This document shows positions 1 to 9,235 of a stretch of 64,000 nt of DNA, piece by piece. Numbering within the stretch: position 1 is the stretch's first letter; each line of letters begins with the position of its first letter. The position numbers and the translations under genes are program-made. The stretch covers positions 248,001 to 312,000 of the forward strand of contig NZ_KE384356.1 of NCBI RefSeq assembly GCF_000425385.1. Reading direction: 5' to 3'. Under the pieces are notes generated by a model. It was not told where the DNA came from. It worked only from the letters and a program-made list of their open reading frames with translations, and did not search any database. Source of the stretch: Pseudoduganella violaceinigra DSM 15887 (GTDB lineage: Bacteria; Pseudomonadota; Gammaproteobacteria; Burkholderiales; Burkholderiaceae_D).

Positions 1-941
1 CCGCCTTCAAGCGCGGCGAATTGCCCCCCGCTGCTTACCAGCAAGCGATGCGCGAAGCGATCGAACACGCCATCCGCCAGCAGGAAGAGTTCGGCCTGGA
101 CGTACTGGTGCATGGTGAAGCCGAACGCAACGATATGGTCGAGTATTTCGGCGAGCAGCTGGACGGCTTCACGTTCACGGCCAACGGCTGGGTGCAATCC
201 TATGGCTCCCGCTGCGTGAAGCCGCCGGTCATTTACGGCGACGTGCAACGCCCGCAAGCGATGACCGTGCATTGGGCGCAATTCGCGCAAAGCCTGACCG
301 GCAAGCCGGTAAAAGGCATGCTGACCGGGCCGGTCACGATTCTGCAATGGTCTTTTGTGCGGGACGATCAGGCGCGCGCGGATACGGCGCAGCAGATTGC
401 CGCCGCGATTCGCGATGAAGTGCGCGACCTGGAGCATGCCGGCATCGCCATCATTCAGATCGATGAGCCCGCTTTGCGCGAAGGCCTGCCGTTGCGCCGC
501 AGCCGCTGGGACGCTTATCTGGACTGGGCCACCAAGGCCTTCCGCATCAGCGCGGCGGTTGCGGCCGATGCGACGCAGATCCATACCCATATGTGCTATG
601 CCGAGTTCAACGATATCCTGCCTGCGATCGCGGCCTTGGATGCGGACGTCATCACCATCGAATCGAGCCGCTCGGCGATGGAGCTTCTTGGTGGGTTCGC
701 CAGCTTCCGCTATCCGAACGAGATCGGTCCCGGCGTGTACGATATCCACTCGCCGCGTGTGCCCGGCAGCGAGGAAATGGCGGACCTGCTGCGCAAGGCG
801 GCCCGGGTCGTGCCGCCAGCACAGCTATGGGTCAATCCCGACTGTGGACTCAAAACCCGCGCCTGGCCCGAAACTGCGGCCGCCTTGCAGAACATGGTTG
901 CGGCAGCCCAAAAACTGCGCGCGGAACTGGAGCCGAGCTGA
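1..941 (+). CDS. metE: Cobalamin-independent methionine synthase, C-terminal part (partial at left edge)
   Basis: This is the catalytic C-terminal domain of 5-methyltetrahydropteroyltriglutamate-homocysteine methyltransferase, which makes methionine by moving a methyl group from folate to homocysteine in the cytoplasm. The frame is open from base 3 (AFKRGEL...), so the gene begins left of the window and has no start here. Visible zinc/active-site elements are IHTHMCY (His and Cys ligands), the Glu of TIESSRS, and the Cys of NPDCGLKTR near the end, as expected for MetE. About 313 residues are present of a usual ~750-770. No clear hairpin terminator follows the stop. The next genes face the other way, so metE ends its own transcript here. 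Confidence 0.95.
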   Translation, partial: AFKRGELPPAAYQQAMREAIEHAIRQQEEFGLDVLVHGEAERNDMVEYFGEQLDGFTFTANGWVQSYGSRCVKPPVIYGDVQRPQAMTVHWAQFAQSLTGKPVKGMLTGPVTILQWSFVRDDQARADTAQQIAAAIRDEVRDLEHAGIAIIQIDEPALREGLPLRRSRWDAYLDWATKAFRISAAVAADATQIHTHMCYAEFNDILPAIAALDADVITIESSRSAMELLGGFASFRYPNEIGPGVYDIHSPRVPGSEEMADLLRKAARVVPPAQLWVNPDCGLKTRAWPETAAALQNMVAAAQKLRAELEPS

Positions 942-1069
942 GACATCCTTGGTTTGAAGGCGGTCCCTTGATTGTGCAAGCCAAGAACAAGCTCTTCGGA
1001 CCGCTCAACAATCAGGAATGGCCTCAAGCGACGGCTGCAGCAGCGCAAACTGCGCGTTATCCACCAGCA

Positions 1070-1399
1070 TCACTTGGCGCCGCCGACAAAACGCAGTGCT
1101 TCCTGCGCCAGGCTGGTCCACTGGCCCGTGGCTTGCGGGTTCAGTGCCAGCCATTCCTTCATCAATTTCCCGTGACCCGGGTCGAACTTATGGCCGATGC
1201 CCGACGCTTCGAGCTCGTCAACCCTGGTACGCGGCAACTTGACCACGAATTCGTCTGCGGCCGACACCATGGCAAAGATCTTTCCATTGACTTTCAGCGC
1301 CGAGGAACCGAAGCCCTTCTTACCGCCTTGCCCGAAGTCCACACCCGGCTCGCCGGCCAGCGTTTCCGCCAACCTCGCAAAACGTGACTTGTTGTCCAT
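1070..1399 (-). CDS. TfoX N-terminal-domain-like protein
   Basis: A 109-residue protein resembling stand-alone TfoX/Sxy N-terminal-domain proteins. It has an N-terminal helix, then a GKKGFGSSALKVNGKIFAMV strand pair, then VVKLPRTRVDELEASG and FDPGHGKLMKEWL, ending in a helix with a Trp. Full TfoX activates competence genes in Gammaproteobacteria. Single-domain versions like this one are common in Proteobacteria and their role is unknown, so a competence function is not claimed. It starts 2 bases after the stop of the upstream RidA-like gene on the same strand, so the two are probably co-transcribed. Confidence 0.7.
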   Translation of the reverse strand: MDNKSRFARLAETLAGEPGVDFGQGGKKGFGSSALKVNGKIFAMVSAADEFVVKLPRTRVDELEASGIGHKFDPGHGKLMKEWLALNPQATGQWTSLAQEALRFVGGAK

Positions 1400-1401
1400 G
1401 A

Positions 1402-1788
1402 TCAGTTCTTGGGGACTGCGATCACATTCATGGTGAGGCGCGCTCCCGGTTTGGGCAGGGCGGCAACCCCGATTACGGTGCGGGCCGGATAGGGCTCGGC
1501 AAACAGCTCGGCATAAGCCCGATTCATTTCCGCAAACTCGGCCACGTCCACCATATTGACCTGGACATGCACGACGTCATCCAGGCCAGCGTCTGCCGAT
1601 GCCAGCATGGCCGCGATATTCTTCAACGTCTGCCGCGTTTGCGTATAGGCATCCGGTCCGGCGAGCTGCCCGGTCCCAGGATCGACGCCGGGCGTGCCCG
1701 AGATAAAAACCTGCCCGCCAGCCTTGACGACATGACTGTAGGGACCGATCGGCGGGAATAAGTTGGTTTCGACCAGGGTTCTTGGCAT
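1402..1788 (-). CDS. RidA/YjgF/UK114 family enamine/imine deaminase
   Basis: A 128-residue protein of the RidA family: compact trimeric cytosolic proteins that hydrolyse reactive enamine/imine intermediates released by PLP enzymes. The family pattern is clear: PPIGPYSHVVKAGGQVFISG near the start, a central QTRQTLKNI helix, and PARTVIGV with the expected active-site Arg at residue 103. The usual acidic EIE signature near the C-terminus is replaced by LTMNVIAV, so it is a divergent subfamily and the substrate is uncertain. It is the first gene of a two-gene minus-strand unit with the TfoX-like gene and is divergent from minC across about 205 bases. Confidence 0.85.
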   Translation of the reverse strand: MPRTLVETNLFPPIGPYSHVVKAGGQVFISGTPGVDPGTGQLAGPDAYTQTRQTLKNIAAMLASADAGLDDVVHVQVNMVDVAEFAEMNRAYAELFAEPYPARTVIGVAALPKPGARLTMNVIAVPKN

Positions 1789-1993
1789 GGCGTTACCTCA
1801 TCCTGCAAGAATTGTTCAGTTTGATGCCTGTCGCCATCTGTTTCCCCTTCAAAGATAGTTAGTTTTATTACAAATGTTAACATAACACAACTAGCCTGAA
1901 AGCCGCATAAACACTAGGATCAGCCTCCCCAAGCAAGCTTAAGCAAAGTACAATGCACCCAGCCTGGGTCCAGCCCGTTACCTTGCGATTGAC

Positions 1994-2749
1994 ATGCCTA
2001 AGAGTAAGTTCCAGAAGCCTATCGAAATCAAGATTTCCACCGTTGTCGCCGTGTCTACCATTATGTACACGAGCGACCTCGCCACCCTCGACGCCGCCAT
2101 GCATGAGATGACCGGCGGCGTTTCCGATTTCTTCGAGGGAGACCTGGCGGTGATCGACGTTGGCGACCTGGCGCCAGGCGGCGAACGAATTGACTGGGCG
2201 GCAACAATCGCCCTCCTGAAAAAATACCGCCTGAATCCGGTGGCCGTGCGCAACGCCAAGCCGGAGATGGTGGAAGAAATCCAGCAACACGGCCTGCAAC
2301 TGGACAGCGGCAAGCGGGAAGAACCGCCCATCGTCACTGCCCCGAAGCCAGCGCCGGCCCCTGCGCCGGCCCCGGCTCCGGTAGCGGCGCCAGCGGCACC
2401 AGCTTTCAGCGGCACCATGATCATCGACACCCCGGTTCGCGCCGGCCAACGCATCTACGCCCGTGGCGGCGACCTGATCGTGATGGCGGTCGTGAACAAC
2501 GGCGCCGAGATCATCGCGGATGGCAGTATTCACGTTTACAACACTTTGAACGGCCGTGCCCTGGCAGGTGCTTCCGGCAACGCCTCGGCCCGTATTTTCG
2601 CTCTGTCGATGAGCCCCGAACTGGTCTCGATCGCGGGTGTTTACCGTACTTTTGAAGATGGTTTCCCGACCGAAAACGCACGCAAGCCGGTACAAATCCG
2701 GCTGAACGGCGATAGTCTGGAGATACAATCTGTCAATTCCGCAAAATAA
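1994..2749 (+). CDS. minC: Septum site-determining protein MinC
   Basis: An inhibitor of FtsZ polymerisation that MinD places on the membrane away from mid-cell. The 251-residue protein has the N-terminal FtsZ-inhibiting domain (about 1-108), a Pro/Ala-rich linker with PAPAPAP repeats (about 110-138) and the C-terminal beta-helix domain that binds MinD and FtsZ (RAGQRIYARGGDLIVMAVVNNGAEIIADG...). It is first in minC-minD-minE, with 21 bases to minD. The upstream 205-base divergent gap is AT-richer than its surroundings and contains TACAAT at 1949-1954, a possible -10 without a convincing -35. The linker is longer and more repetitive than that of E. coli MinC. Confidence 0.96.
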   Translation: MPKSKFQKPIEIKISTVVAVSTIMYTSDLATLDAAMHEMTGGVSDFFEGDLAVIDVGDLAPGGERIDWAATIALLKKYRLNPVAVRNAKPEMVEEIQQHGLQLDSGKREEPPIVTAPKPAPAPAPAPAPVAAPAAPAFSGTMIIDTPVRAGQRIYARGGDLIVMAVVNNGAEIIADGSIHVYNTLNGRALAGASGNASARIFALSMSPELVSIAGVYRTFEDGFPTENARKPVQIRLNGDSLEIQSVNSAK

Positions 2750-2770
2750 CAGTTCAGTAAAGGATTCTTT

Positions 2771-3586
2771 GTGGCACGAATTATTGTAGTTACGTCCGGC
2801 AAGGGCGGTGTCGGCAAAACGACTTCCAGCGCCAGCTTCTCCACCGGCCTCGCCCTGCGCGGCCACAAAACCGTCGTCATCGACTTTGACGTCGGCCTGC
2901 GCAACCTGGACCTGATCATGGGTTGCGAACGACGCGTTGTGTATGACCTGATCAACGTGGTGCACAAGGAAGCCACCCTGAACCAGGCCCTGATCAAGGA
3001 CAAGCACTGCGAGAACCTGTTCATCCTGCCGGCGTCCCAGACCCGCGACAAGGATGCTCTGACTGAAGATGGCGTGGAAGCCGTGCTGGCCGAGCTGATC
3101 AAGATGGACTTCGACTTCATCGTCTGCGACTCGCCGGCCGGTATCGAACATGGCGCCCTGATGGCGCTGACCTTCGCCGACGAAGCCCTGATCGTGACCA
3201 ATCCGGAAGTGTCCTCGGTGCGCGACTCCGACCGCATCCTCGGCATCATCCAGGCCAAGTCGCGCCGCGCCCTGTCCGGCGGCGATCCGGTCAAGGAACA
3301 CTTGCTGATCACCCGTTACTCGCCGAAGCGCGTGGAAGCGGGCGAGATGCTGTCGTTTGAAGACGTCCAGGAAATCCTGCGCATTCCTTTGATTGGCATC
3401 ATCCCCGAGTCGGAGCAAGTGCTGCATGCTTCCAACCAGGGTAACCCGGCAATCCACTTCAAAGGTACGGATGTGGCCGAAGCCTACACCGATGTGGTGT
3501 CGCGCTTCCTGGGCGAAGAAGTTGAGCTGAAGTTTACCGACTATGAAAAGCCTGGTTTCCTGAAGCGTATCTTTGGAGCTAAATAA
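2771..3586 (+). CDS. minD: Septum site-determining ATPase MinD
   Basis: A membrane-associated ParA/MinD-type ATPase that recruits MinC and oscillates with MinE. It is 271 residues long. The deviant Walker A motif KGGVGKTT is at residues 11-18 with the signature first Lys. [10 protein letters not shown] and the switch II region [15 protein letters not shown] follow. The C-terminal amphipathic membrane-targeting helix ([11 protein letters not shown]) is present. The GTG start at 2771 is favoured because the protein then begins [13 protein letters not shown], as in the family. The stop overlaps the minE start (TAATG at 3584-3588), indicating translational coupling. Confidence 0.98.
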   Translation: MARIIVVTSGKGGVGKTTSSASFSTGLALRGHKTVVIDFDVGLRNLDLIMGCERRVVYDLINVVHKEATLNQALIKDKHCENLFILPASQTRDKDALTEDGVEAVLAELIKMDFDFIVCDSPAGIEHGALMALTFADEALIVTNPEVSSVRDSDRILGIIQAKSRRALSGGDPVKEHLLITRYSPKRVEAGEMLSFEDVQEILRIPLIGIIPESEQVLHASNQGNPAIHFKGTDVAEAYTDVVSRFLGEEVELKFTDYEKPGFLKRIFGAK

Positions 3587-3837
3587 TGGCCCTGCTCTCT
3601 TTCCTGTTCCAGAACAAGCCGAAGACGGCGGTCGCGGCAAAGGAGCGCTTGCAAATCATCATCGCACGCGAGCGTAATGGCCGCGCGGGACCGGATTTCC
3701 TGCCGGCGCTGCACAAAGAACTGATTGAAGTGATTTCGAAGTACACCAAGGTGTCGGCGGACGACATCAAGATTTCCCTGGATCGCCAGGGGAATCTTGA
3801 AGTGCTGGACGTGAACGTCGTCTTGCCGGACGCTTGA
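3586..3837 (+). CDS. minE: Cell division topological specificity factor MinE
   Basis: An 83-residue partner of MinD that stimulates its ATPase and confines MinCD to the poles. The N-terminal membrane/MinD-binding segment ([21 protein letters not shown]) and the dimerising topological-specificity domain ([26 protein letters not shown]) are both evident. Length matches the family (80-90). It overlaps minD by one base and ends the min operon. A 10-bp stem hairpin begins 28 bases after its stop. Confidence 0.97.
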   Translation: MALLSFLFQNKPKTAVAAKERLQIIIARERNGRAGPDFLPALHKELIEVISKYTKVSADDIKISLDRQGNLEVLDVNVVLPDA

Positions 3838-3865
3838 AGCGGCAAAACCGCGGCCACCGGATGCC

Positions 3866-3888
3866 TGTCTGACCCAGCGGGTCAGACA
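3866..3888. repeat. Palindromic GGGTC/GACCC repeat after minE
   Basis: A perfect inverted repeat with arms TGTCTGACCC (3866-3875) and GGGTCAGACA (3879-3888) and a 3-base loop. It sits between the convergent minE and the DUF697-like gene and covers the stop codon of the latter. No T-run follows on either strand. The same GGGTC-n-GACCC core recurs at 23719-23811 and, degenerate, at 54641-54671, so it belongs to a dispersed extragenic palindrome family. Confidence 0.75.
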
Positions 3889-4388
3889 CTGGTTGGCCGG
3901 TGTTGGGCCCCCGCCAGCACCTGCCTTGCCACTTTGGCGCAAGCCTCCACGTGCTGGTAGCCAATCTGCCGGAAGGCAAAGAAACCAATAGTCGCGGACA
4001 CAATTTGACCAGCAATCGGCACCATTTTGCCCGCCTGCTTGGCCGCTACCTTGCCCGCACTGCGCTTGAGCACCGTCGCCACCAGCTCGCGCGTCACCAC
4101 CTTGCCCACCAGCATGCCGCCCAGGCTGACCACGGCTTCGTAGGCGATCAGCTTCAATTTGGGCTGCATGCGGTCGATCTGGGCCGGCGACAGGCCGAAC
4201 TCATGGTTCACATCGTCAATCAGCCGGGTGAACAGGCGCAGATCCGACACCACGTCGATGCCGGGAATCGGTACCGCGGCCACGCCGGCCGACAGCGCGG
4301 CGCGGCGCCGCACCAGGCGCCGGCAACGTTCGCGGACGGCATCGATATCGGCCTCCGTCGAGGGCAGCACAATCCAGTCATTTTCCAT
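3882..4388 (-). CDS. Hypothetical DUF697/YcjF-like membrane-associated protein
   Basis: A 168-residue protein of unknown role. After a charged N-terminus (DAVRERCRRLVRRRAA) it has a hydrophobic helix with a proline turn (SAGVAAVPIPGIDVVSDLRLFTRLI written in pieces: SAGVAAVPIP, GIDVVSD, LRLFTRLI). That pattern is typical of DUF697-like proteins. Two further hydrophobic stretches follow (around 95-105 and 125-140: AGKMVPIAGQIVSATIGFFA). Membrane association is inferred from these. It is convergent with minE and divergent from the response regulator at 4582. Nothing links it directly to cell division. Confidence 0.5.
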   Translation of the reverse strand: MENDWIVLPSTEADIDAVRERCRRLVRRRAALSAGVAAVPIPGIDVVSDLRLFTRLIDDVNHEFGLSPAQIDRMQPKLKLIAYEAVVSLGGMLVGKVVTRELVATVLKRSAGKVAAKQAGKMVPIAGQIVSATIGFFAFRQIGYQHVEACAKVARQVLAGAQHRPTSV

Positions 4389-4535
4389 GCTCAGACTCCC
4401 AATCGGCCGGCATCTCGTTGTGCTGGCCGTCCAAGCAGTGTACCGTGTGAGCGGGAGCTGGCCTCACACGGCAGCCTAAGAGTAGTACCACAGGGCAATA
4501 TTTGATCAAATTGGTAACTATTTCTTGTAAAACTC

Positions 4536-4544
4536 TGTTATATT
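4536..4544 (+). promoter_or_regulatory. Putative extended -10 promoter of the orphan response regulator
   Basis: TGTTATATT fits an extended -10 (TGn followed by a TATAAT-like hexamer) in an AT-rich stretch 38 bases before the ATG at 4582. A good -35 is not visible at 16-18 bases, which extended -10 promoters tolerate. This is pattern reading only. Confidence 0.4.
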
Positions 4545-4581
4545 CGTGTGACTGCTTCTTAACATTTTGCTGTAAAGAACC

Positions 4582-5271
4582 ATGAGAATCGTTGTCCTTG
4601 ATGCTGACCGAAGCCAGGCAGACCTCATCTGCCAGGTCCTGACTTCTGCCGGCCATGCCTGCCATGGCTACCAGAGCGCCAAGGACTTGCTGGCCAATAT
4701 GCGCAAGGATAGCTGCGACATGTTGATCCTCGACTGGCAGGTTGCCGATATGGAGCCTGCCGAACTGGTGCGCAAGGCCCGCGAAAAACTGCCTGAAAAC
4801 GGCCCGGTCATCTTCCTGACCACCAGCTCCGGCGAAGACGATATCGTCGCCGGCCTGACGGTCGGCGCCGAAGACTTCCTGGTCAAGCCGCTGCGGCGCG
4901 CCGAACTGGTGGCGCGCGTCCAGGCCCAGTTGCGCCTCGCCTACCCCAGCCAGAATGGCGCCGAACAGCTGCAGTTCGGCCAATACGTCTTTGAAACCCG
5001 TCCTGGCCGCCTGTTGATGGATGGGCAAGTGCTAGACGTGACCCATAAAGAGTTCTACCTGGCCTTGCTGTTTTTCCGCAACATTGGCCGTCCGCTCTCG
5101 CGCGCCTACATCCATGAAGCGGTGTGGATACGCGAAACCGAAGTTCCCTCGCGCACCATGGATACCCACGTTTCCCGCGTCCGCAATAAGCTGCAGTTAA
5201 AGCCGGAAAACGGCTTCCGCCTGGTGCCGGTGTACAGCTACGGCTACCGGCTGGAAAAGCTCGGCGCCTGA
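4582..5271 (+). CDS. OmpR/PhoB-family response regulator (orphan)
   Basis: A 229-residue two-domain regulator. The receiver domain (1-~120) has the phosphoacceptor Asp51 (MLILDWQ), the Thr/Ser of FLTTSS and Lys102 (FLVKPL). The C-terminal winged helix (about 130-229) ends with the usual GYRLEKL strand. DNA binding is by the helix around TMDTHVSRVRNKL. No histidine kinase gene adjoins it: the neighbours are the divergent DUF697-like gene and hemA 54 bases downstream, so it is an orphan. Co-transcription with hemA is possible, but hemA has its own promoter-like sequence. The partner kinase and targets cannot be told from here. Confidence 0.9.
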   Translation: MRIVVLDADRSQADLICQVLTSAGHACHGYQSAKDLLANMRKDSCDMLILDWQVADMEPAELVRKAREKLPENGPVIFLTTSSGEDDIVAGLTVGAEDFLVKPLRRAELVARVQAQLRLAYPSQNGAEQLQFGQYVFETRPGRLLMDGQVLDVTHKEFYLALLFFRNIGRPLSRAYIHEAVWIRETEVPSRTMDTHVSRVRNKLQLKPENGFRLVPVYSYGYRLEKLGA

Positions 5272-5296
5272 GAGCGAAACCCCAGCAAGGTATAAT
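5268..5296 (+). promoter_or_regulatory. Putative sigma-70 promoter of hemA
   Basis: A perfect -10 TATAAT at 5291-5296 lies 17 bases after a weak -35 (CTGAGA, 5268-5273, overlapping the stop of the upstream response regulator). The hemA ATG is 30 bases beyond the -10, giving a short leader. Confidence 0.5.
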
Positions 5297-5325
5297 GGCG
5301 TCTGGAATCGCCCGCCCATACCGAA

Positions 5326-6600
5326 ATGCAACTTCTCGCCGTCGGCCTCAACCACACCACAGCACCCGTCGCCTTGCGCGAACGGCTGGCGTTCGCGCCT
5401 GAGCAGCTGGGGACGGCGGTGGCGGCGGCGCGCAACTGGTTTGCCCACGCGGATTCCAAGGGCGGCGACGAAGCGGCCATCCTGTCCACCTGCAACCGTA
5501 CCGAGCTGTACGCCGCCAGCAATGCCGCCCACCCGCTCGACGCCGGCGCGCAATTCCTGGCCGATTTCCACAAACTGAACTACGCCGAGCTGCGCCCGCA
5601 CCTGTACATGCTGCCGCAGCACGATGCCGTGCGCCATACCTTCCGCGTCGCCTCCGGCCTCGATTCGATGGTACTGGGCGAAACCCAGATCCTGGGCCAG
5701 ATCAAGGATGCGATCCGCACCGCCGATGAAGCGGGCGGACTCGGCACCTACCTGCACCAGTTGTTCCAGCGCAGCTTCTCGGTTGCCAAGGAAGTGCGCA
5801 GCACCACCGAAATCGGCGCCCACAGCGTATCGATGGCGGCGGCCGCCGTGCGCCTGTCGCAGCGCATCTTCGACACGATCTCCGAACAGAACGTGCTGTT
5901 CATCGGCGCCGGCGAAATGATCGAGCTGTGCGCCACGCACTTCGCGGCGCAGAACCCGAAATCGATTACCGTGGCCAACCGCACCATGGAACGCGGCGAA
6001 GCCCTGGCGCACCGCTTCAACGGCCGGGCCATGCGGCTGGCGGAGCTGGGCAGCCAGCTGCAGCAATACGATATCGTCATCTCCTGCACCGCCTCCTCGC
6101 TGCCGCTGATCGGCCTGGGCATGGTGGAACGCGCCATCAAGGCGCGCCGCCACAAGCCGATGTTCATGGTCGACCTGGCCGTGCCGCGCGATATCGAGGC
6201 CGAAGTGGGCCGCCTGAACGACGTCTTCCTGTACACCGTGGACGACCTGGGCAAGGTGGTGCAAACCGGTATGGAAAACCGCCAGGCCGCCGTGGCCCAG
6301 GCGGAAGCGATCATTGAAACGCGCGTGCAATCGTTCATGCACTGGATCGACGACCGCGCCGTGGTGCCGGTGATCCAGGGCCTGCAGGAGAACAGCGAAG
6401 TGATCCGCCTGCTGGAACTGGAACGCGCGCGCAAGCTGCTGGCCAAGGGCGAGCCGATCGATGCGGTGCTCGAGGCGCTGTCCAAGGGGCTGACCGCAAA
6501 GTTCATGCACGGTCCGCAGCAGGCGCTGCACCGCGCCCAGGGCGACGAACGCGCCCAGCTGGCCGAGCTGCTGCCGCAATTATTCCGCGGCCGCCGTTAG
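5326..6600 (+). CDS. hemA: Glutamyl-tRNA reductase
   Basis: Reduces glutamyl-tRNA(Glu) to glutamate-1-semialdehyde with NADPH, the first committed step of C5 tetrapyrrole synthesis. The 424-residue protein has the N-terminal catalytic domain with [12 protein letters not shown] (catalytic Cys56), the NADP-binding domain around [17 protein letters not shown] and a C-terminal dimerisation helix domain. [17 protein letters not shown] is the family signature. The start at 5326 gives the standard [15 protein letters not shown] opening. It leads hemA-prfA-dsbB-prmC, an arrangement that extends the common hemA-prfA-prmC block. Confidence 0.98.
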   Translation: MQLLAVGLNHTTAPVALRERLAFAPEQLGTAVAAARNWFAHADSKGGDEAAILSTCNRTELYAASNAAHPLDAGAQFLADFHKLNYAELRPHLYMLPQHDAVRHTFRVASGLDSMVLGETQILGQIKDAIRTADEAGGLGTYLHQLFQRSFSVAKEVRSTTEIGAHSVSMAAAAVRLSQRIFDTISEQNVLFIGAGEMIELCATHFAAQNPKSITVANRTMERGEALAHRFNGRAMRLAELGSQLQQYDIVISCTASSLPLIGLGMVERAIKARRHKPMFMVDLAVPRDIEAEVGRLNDVFLYTVDDLGKVVQTGMENRQAAVAQAEAIIETRVQSFMHWIDDRAVVPVIQGLQENSEVIRLLELERARKLLAKGEPIDAVLEALSKGLTAKFMHGPQQALHRAQGDERAQLAELLPQLFRGRR

Positions 6601-6679
6601 CGGCGCCTTCCCGCTGCCGCTTGCGCGGCTCTTCTTCCGTTTTCTCGCGCCACTGGGCGCTCCTCCGCATAGGATCCGA

Positions 6680-7756
6680 ATGAAACCATCAATGCTGGCC
6701 AAGCTGGACCAACTGGCAAACCGCCTGGTCGAACTGGACGAACTGCTGATGTCCGAAGGCGCCACGTCGAATATGGACAGCTACCGCAAGATGACGCGCG
6801 AGCACAGCGAACTGCAGCCGCTGGTCGCGCTGTACAAGGATTACCTGCAGGTGCTGGGCGACATCGACGATGCGCAAGCCATGCTGTCCGATCCCGACAT
6901 GAAGGAATTCGCGCAGGAGGAAATCGAAGGCGGCAAGGCGCGCCTGGCCGGCCTGGAGCTGGATTTGCAGAAGATGCTGCTGCCCAAGGATGAAAACGAC
7001 GAGCGCAATATCTTCCTCGAAATCCGCGCCGGCACCGGCGGCGACGAATCGGCCCTGTTCGCGGGCGACCTGCTGCGCATGTACACCCGCTTCGCCGAGC
7101 GTTCGCGCTGGCAGGTGGAGATCGTGTCGGCGTCGGAAAGCGATCTTGGCGGCTACCGCGAGGTGATCGCCCGCATCATCGGCAACGGCGCGTACTCCAA
7201 GCTGAAGTTTGAGTCCGGCGGCCACCGCGTGCAGCGCGTGCCGGCCACGGAGACCCAGGGCCGCATCCACACTTCGGCCTGCACCGTGGCGGTGATGCCG
7301 GAAGCCGATGAAGTGGAGGACGTCCACATCAACCCGGCCGACCTGCGCATCGACACCTACCGCGCTTCCGGCGCCGGCGGGCAGCACATCAACAAGACCG
7401 ATTCCGCTGTGCGCATCACGCACATCCCGTCGGGCATCGTGGTGGAGTGCCAGGACGACCGCTCGCAGCACAAGAACAAGGCGTCCGCGATGAAGGTGCT
7501 GGCGGCGCGCATCAAGGACGTGCAGCTGCGCGAGCAGCAATCGAAGGAAGCGGCCACCCGCAAGAGCCTGATCGGCTCGGGCGACCGCAGCGAACGCATC
7601 CGCACCTACAATTTCCCGCAAGGCCGGATGACCGACCACCGCATCAACCTGACGCTGTACAAGCTGGACATGATCATGGACGGCGATCTGGGCGAACTGA
7701 CCACGGCCCTGACCACCGAGCACCAGGCCGAGCAGTTGGCGGCCTTGGGCGATTAA
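6680..7756 (+). CDS. prfA: Peptide chain release factor 1
   Basis: Recognises UAA/UAG in the ribosomal A site and triggers release of the finished peptide. It is 358 residues long, the normal RF1 length. The codon-recognition PxT motif is seen in VPATETQG, and the GGQ catalytic loop is at residues 233-235 ([16 protein letters not shown]). Gln235 is the residue methylated by PrmC, whose gene lies one gene downstream. The ATG at 6680 starts [12 protein letters not shown], as in the family. It lies 79 bases after hemA in the same direction. Confidence 0.98.
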   Translation: MKPSMLAKLDQLANRLVELDELLMSEGATSNMDSYRKMTREHSELQPLVALYKDYLQVLGDIDDAQAMLSDPDMKEFAQEEIEGGKARLAGLELDLQKMLLPKDENDERNIFLEIRAGTGGDESALFAGDLLRMYTRFAERSRWQVEIVSASESDLGGYREVIARIIGNGAYSKLKFESGGHRVQRVPATETQGRIHTSACTVAVMPEADEVEDVHINPADLRIDTYRASGAGGQHINKTDSAVRITHIPSGIVVECQDDRSQHKNKASAMKVLAARIKDVQLREQQSKEAATRKSLIGSGDRSERIRTYNFPQGRMTDHRINLTLYKLDMIMDGDLGELTTALTTEHQAEQLAALGD

Positions 7757-7823
7757 GGCTTGGTTTAAGGTAGCCTTCAGGGCTTTATGCGAGAATTGGC
7801 CGGATTTTCAACTTTGATAAAAG

Positions 7824-8297
7824 ATGATGATGAGCAACCGTAACGTCTTGCTGGCGATCGCCTTTGTGAGCTTTGGCATGATCGGTGCCGCAATGTATCT
7901 GCAGCACGTGCTGTACCTGATGCCTTGCCCGCTGTGCGTGATCCAGCGCTACCTGTTCATCGCCATCGGCCTGGCGGCCCTGGTGGGCGCGTTTACCGCC
8001 AAGCCCAAGCTGGCTGCCGGCGCTGGCCTGCTGGCCGCCCTCGGTGGCTTGGGCGTGGCCATCAAGCAGCTGTGGATCCTGGCCCACCCGGGCCTGTCCT
8101 GCGGCATCGATCCGATGGAAACGATGCTGAACAAAATCCCGACCTCCGAATACCTGCCTTGGCTGTTCTACGCGGAAGGCCTGTGCCAAGACGCCAACGA
8201 GAAGTTCTTTGGCCTGGTGATTCCGATGTGGTCCTGCATCTGGTTCGGCATTCTGGCCATTGGCGCGGCCTGGCTGGTGCTGCGTAAGCGCGCATGA
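7824..8297 (+). CDS. dsbB: Disulfide bond formation protein B
   Basis: An inner-membrane quinone reductase that re-oxidises periplasmic DsbA. The 157-residue protein has four hydrophobic membrane segments. The first periplasmic Cys pair is MPCPLCVIQRY (Cys35 and Cys38), and the second pair is Cys93 (LSCGID) and Cys121 (GLCQDA). Both pairs of the DsbB electron relay are therefore intact. It sits between prfA and prmC and overlaps the prmC start by 4 bases, so the release-factor methyltransferase is translationally coupled to it. ATG codons at 7824, 7827 and 7830 are all possible starts. Confidence 0.93.
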   Translation: MMMSNRNVLLAIAFVSFGMIGAAMYLQHVLYLMPCPLCVIQRYLFIAIGLAALVGAFTAKPKLAAGAGLLAALGGLGVAIKQLWILAHPGLSCGIDPMETMLNKIPTSEYLPWLFYAEGLCQDANEKFFGLVIPMWSCIWFGILAIGAAWLVLRKRA

Positions 8298-9124
8298 AGG
8301 ACCAGGTCGCAGCCGGGATGACGCTGGGCGCCTTGCAGCGCAAGCCGCTGCTCGACCCGGTCGACCAGCGCATTCTGGTATGCCATGCGCTGGGCATCAG
8401 CCGCACTGCTCTGATCACCCAGTCCGACCGCGCGCTGAGCGCCGACGAGGCGGCCCGTATAGCGCAGTTGCTGCAGCGCCGCCATGACGGCGAGCCTGTG
8501 GCTTATATCATCGGCCAGCGCGAATTCTTCGGCCTGGATTTCGAAACCACGCCGGCGGTGCTGATCCCGCGCCCCGATACGGAATTGCTGGTGGAGTTGG
8601 CGCTGGTGCGCCTGCCGCCGCGCGGCAAGGTGCTCGATATGGGCACCGGCAGCGGCGCCATTGCTGTCGCCATCGCCCATAGCCGGCCGGATGCAAGCGT
8701 GACGGCGCTGGACGTGAGCCGGGAGGCGCTGTCCGTGGCCGGCCGCAATGCGCAGCGCAACAACGCCAAGGTGCGCTTCCTGCACAGCGACTGGTATGGC
8801 GCTGTCGACGGCGAGCAGTTCGACCTCATCGTTTCCAATCCTCCCTATATCGCCGATGGCGACCGCCACCTGTCCGAGGGCGACCTGCGCTTCGAACCAA
8901 GCGCTGCGCTGACCGACTTTGCCGATGGCTTGAGCGCCCTGCGCACCATCATTGCCGGCGCCCCCGCCAAGCTGGCGCCGGGCAGCTGGCTGCTGATGGA
9001 ACATGGCTATGACCAGTCGGCGGCCGTGCGCGGCCTGCTGTCGTCCGCCGGTTACACTGCTGTGCAAAGCTGGCAGGATTTGGCCGGCATCGAACGGGTC
9101 AGCGGCGGCCGCCGGCCCGGGTAA
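8294..9124 (+). CDS. prmC: Release factor glutamine N5-methyltransferase PrmC
   Basis: Methylates the Gln of the GGQ motif of RF1/RF2 using S-adenosylmethionine. The 276-residue protein has an N-terminal helical release-factor-binding domain (1-~85), the SAM-binding loop VLDMGTGSGAIAV (about 113-125) and the catalytic NPPY at 182-185 (SNPPYIADGD). The ATG overlaps the dsbB stop (ATGA). The substrate gene prfA is immediately upstream of dsbB. Length and motifs are standard. Confidence 0.97.
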   Translation: MKDQVAAGMTLGALQRKPLLDPVDQRILVCHALGISRTALITQSDRALSADEAARIAQLLQRRHDGEPVAYIIGQREFFGLDFETTPAVLIPRPDTELLVELALVRLPPRGKVLDMGTGSGAIAVAIAHSRPDASVTALDVSREALSVAGRNAQRNNAKVRFLHSDWYGAVDGEQFDLIVSNPPYIADGDRHLSEGDLRFEPSAALTDFADGLSALRTIIAGAPAKLAPGSWLLMEHGYDQSAAVRGLLSSAGYTAVQSWQDLAGIERVSGGRRPG

Positions 9125-9235
9125 AATACGGCAATATGCGGCTTCCCGGCCGTTTTTCGGGGGGCCTCGTACGCGCTTTTCGGTTTTCGGTTAATCTCGC
9201 ACCAATTTGATTTGCTGCATCGGAAAGGAAGCAAA

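Noticed and set aside
2770..2787. TGGCACG at the minD start looked like a sigma-54 -24 element
   Set aside because: The base pair ten positions further on is TG, not the required GC, and the site overlaps the minD start codon inside an operon.
1877..3640. Long minus-strand open frame (587 codons) over minC and minD
   Set aside because: It is antisense to clear MinC/MinD proteins, and its composition (many Gln, His, Val, Asp) is the usual artefact of reading GC-rich genes backwards.
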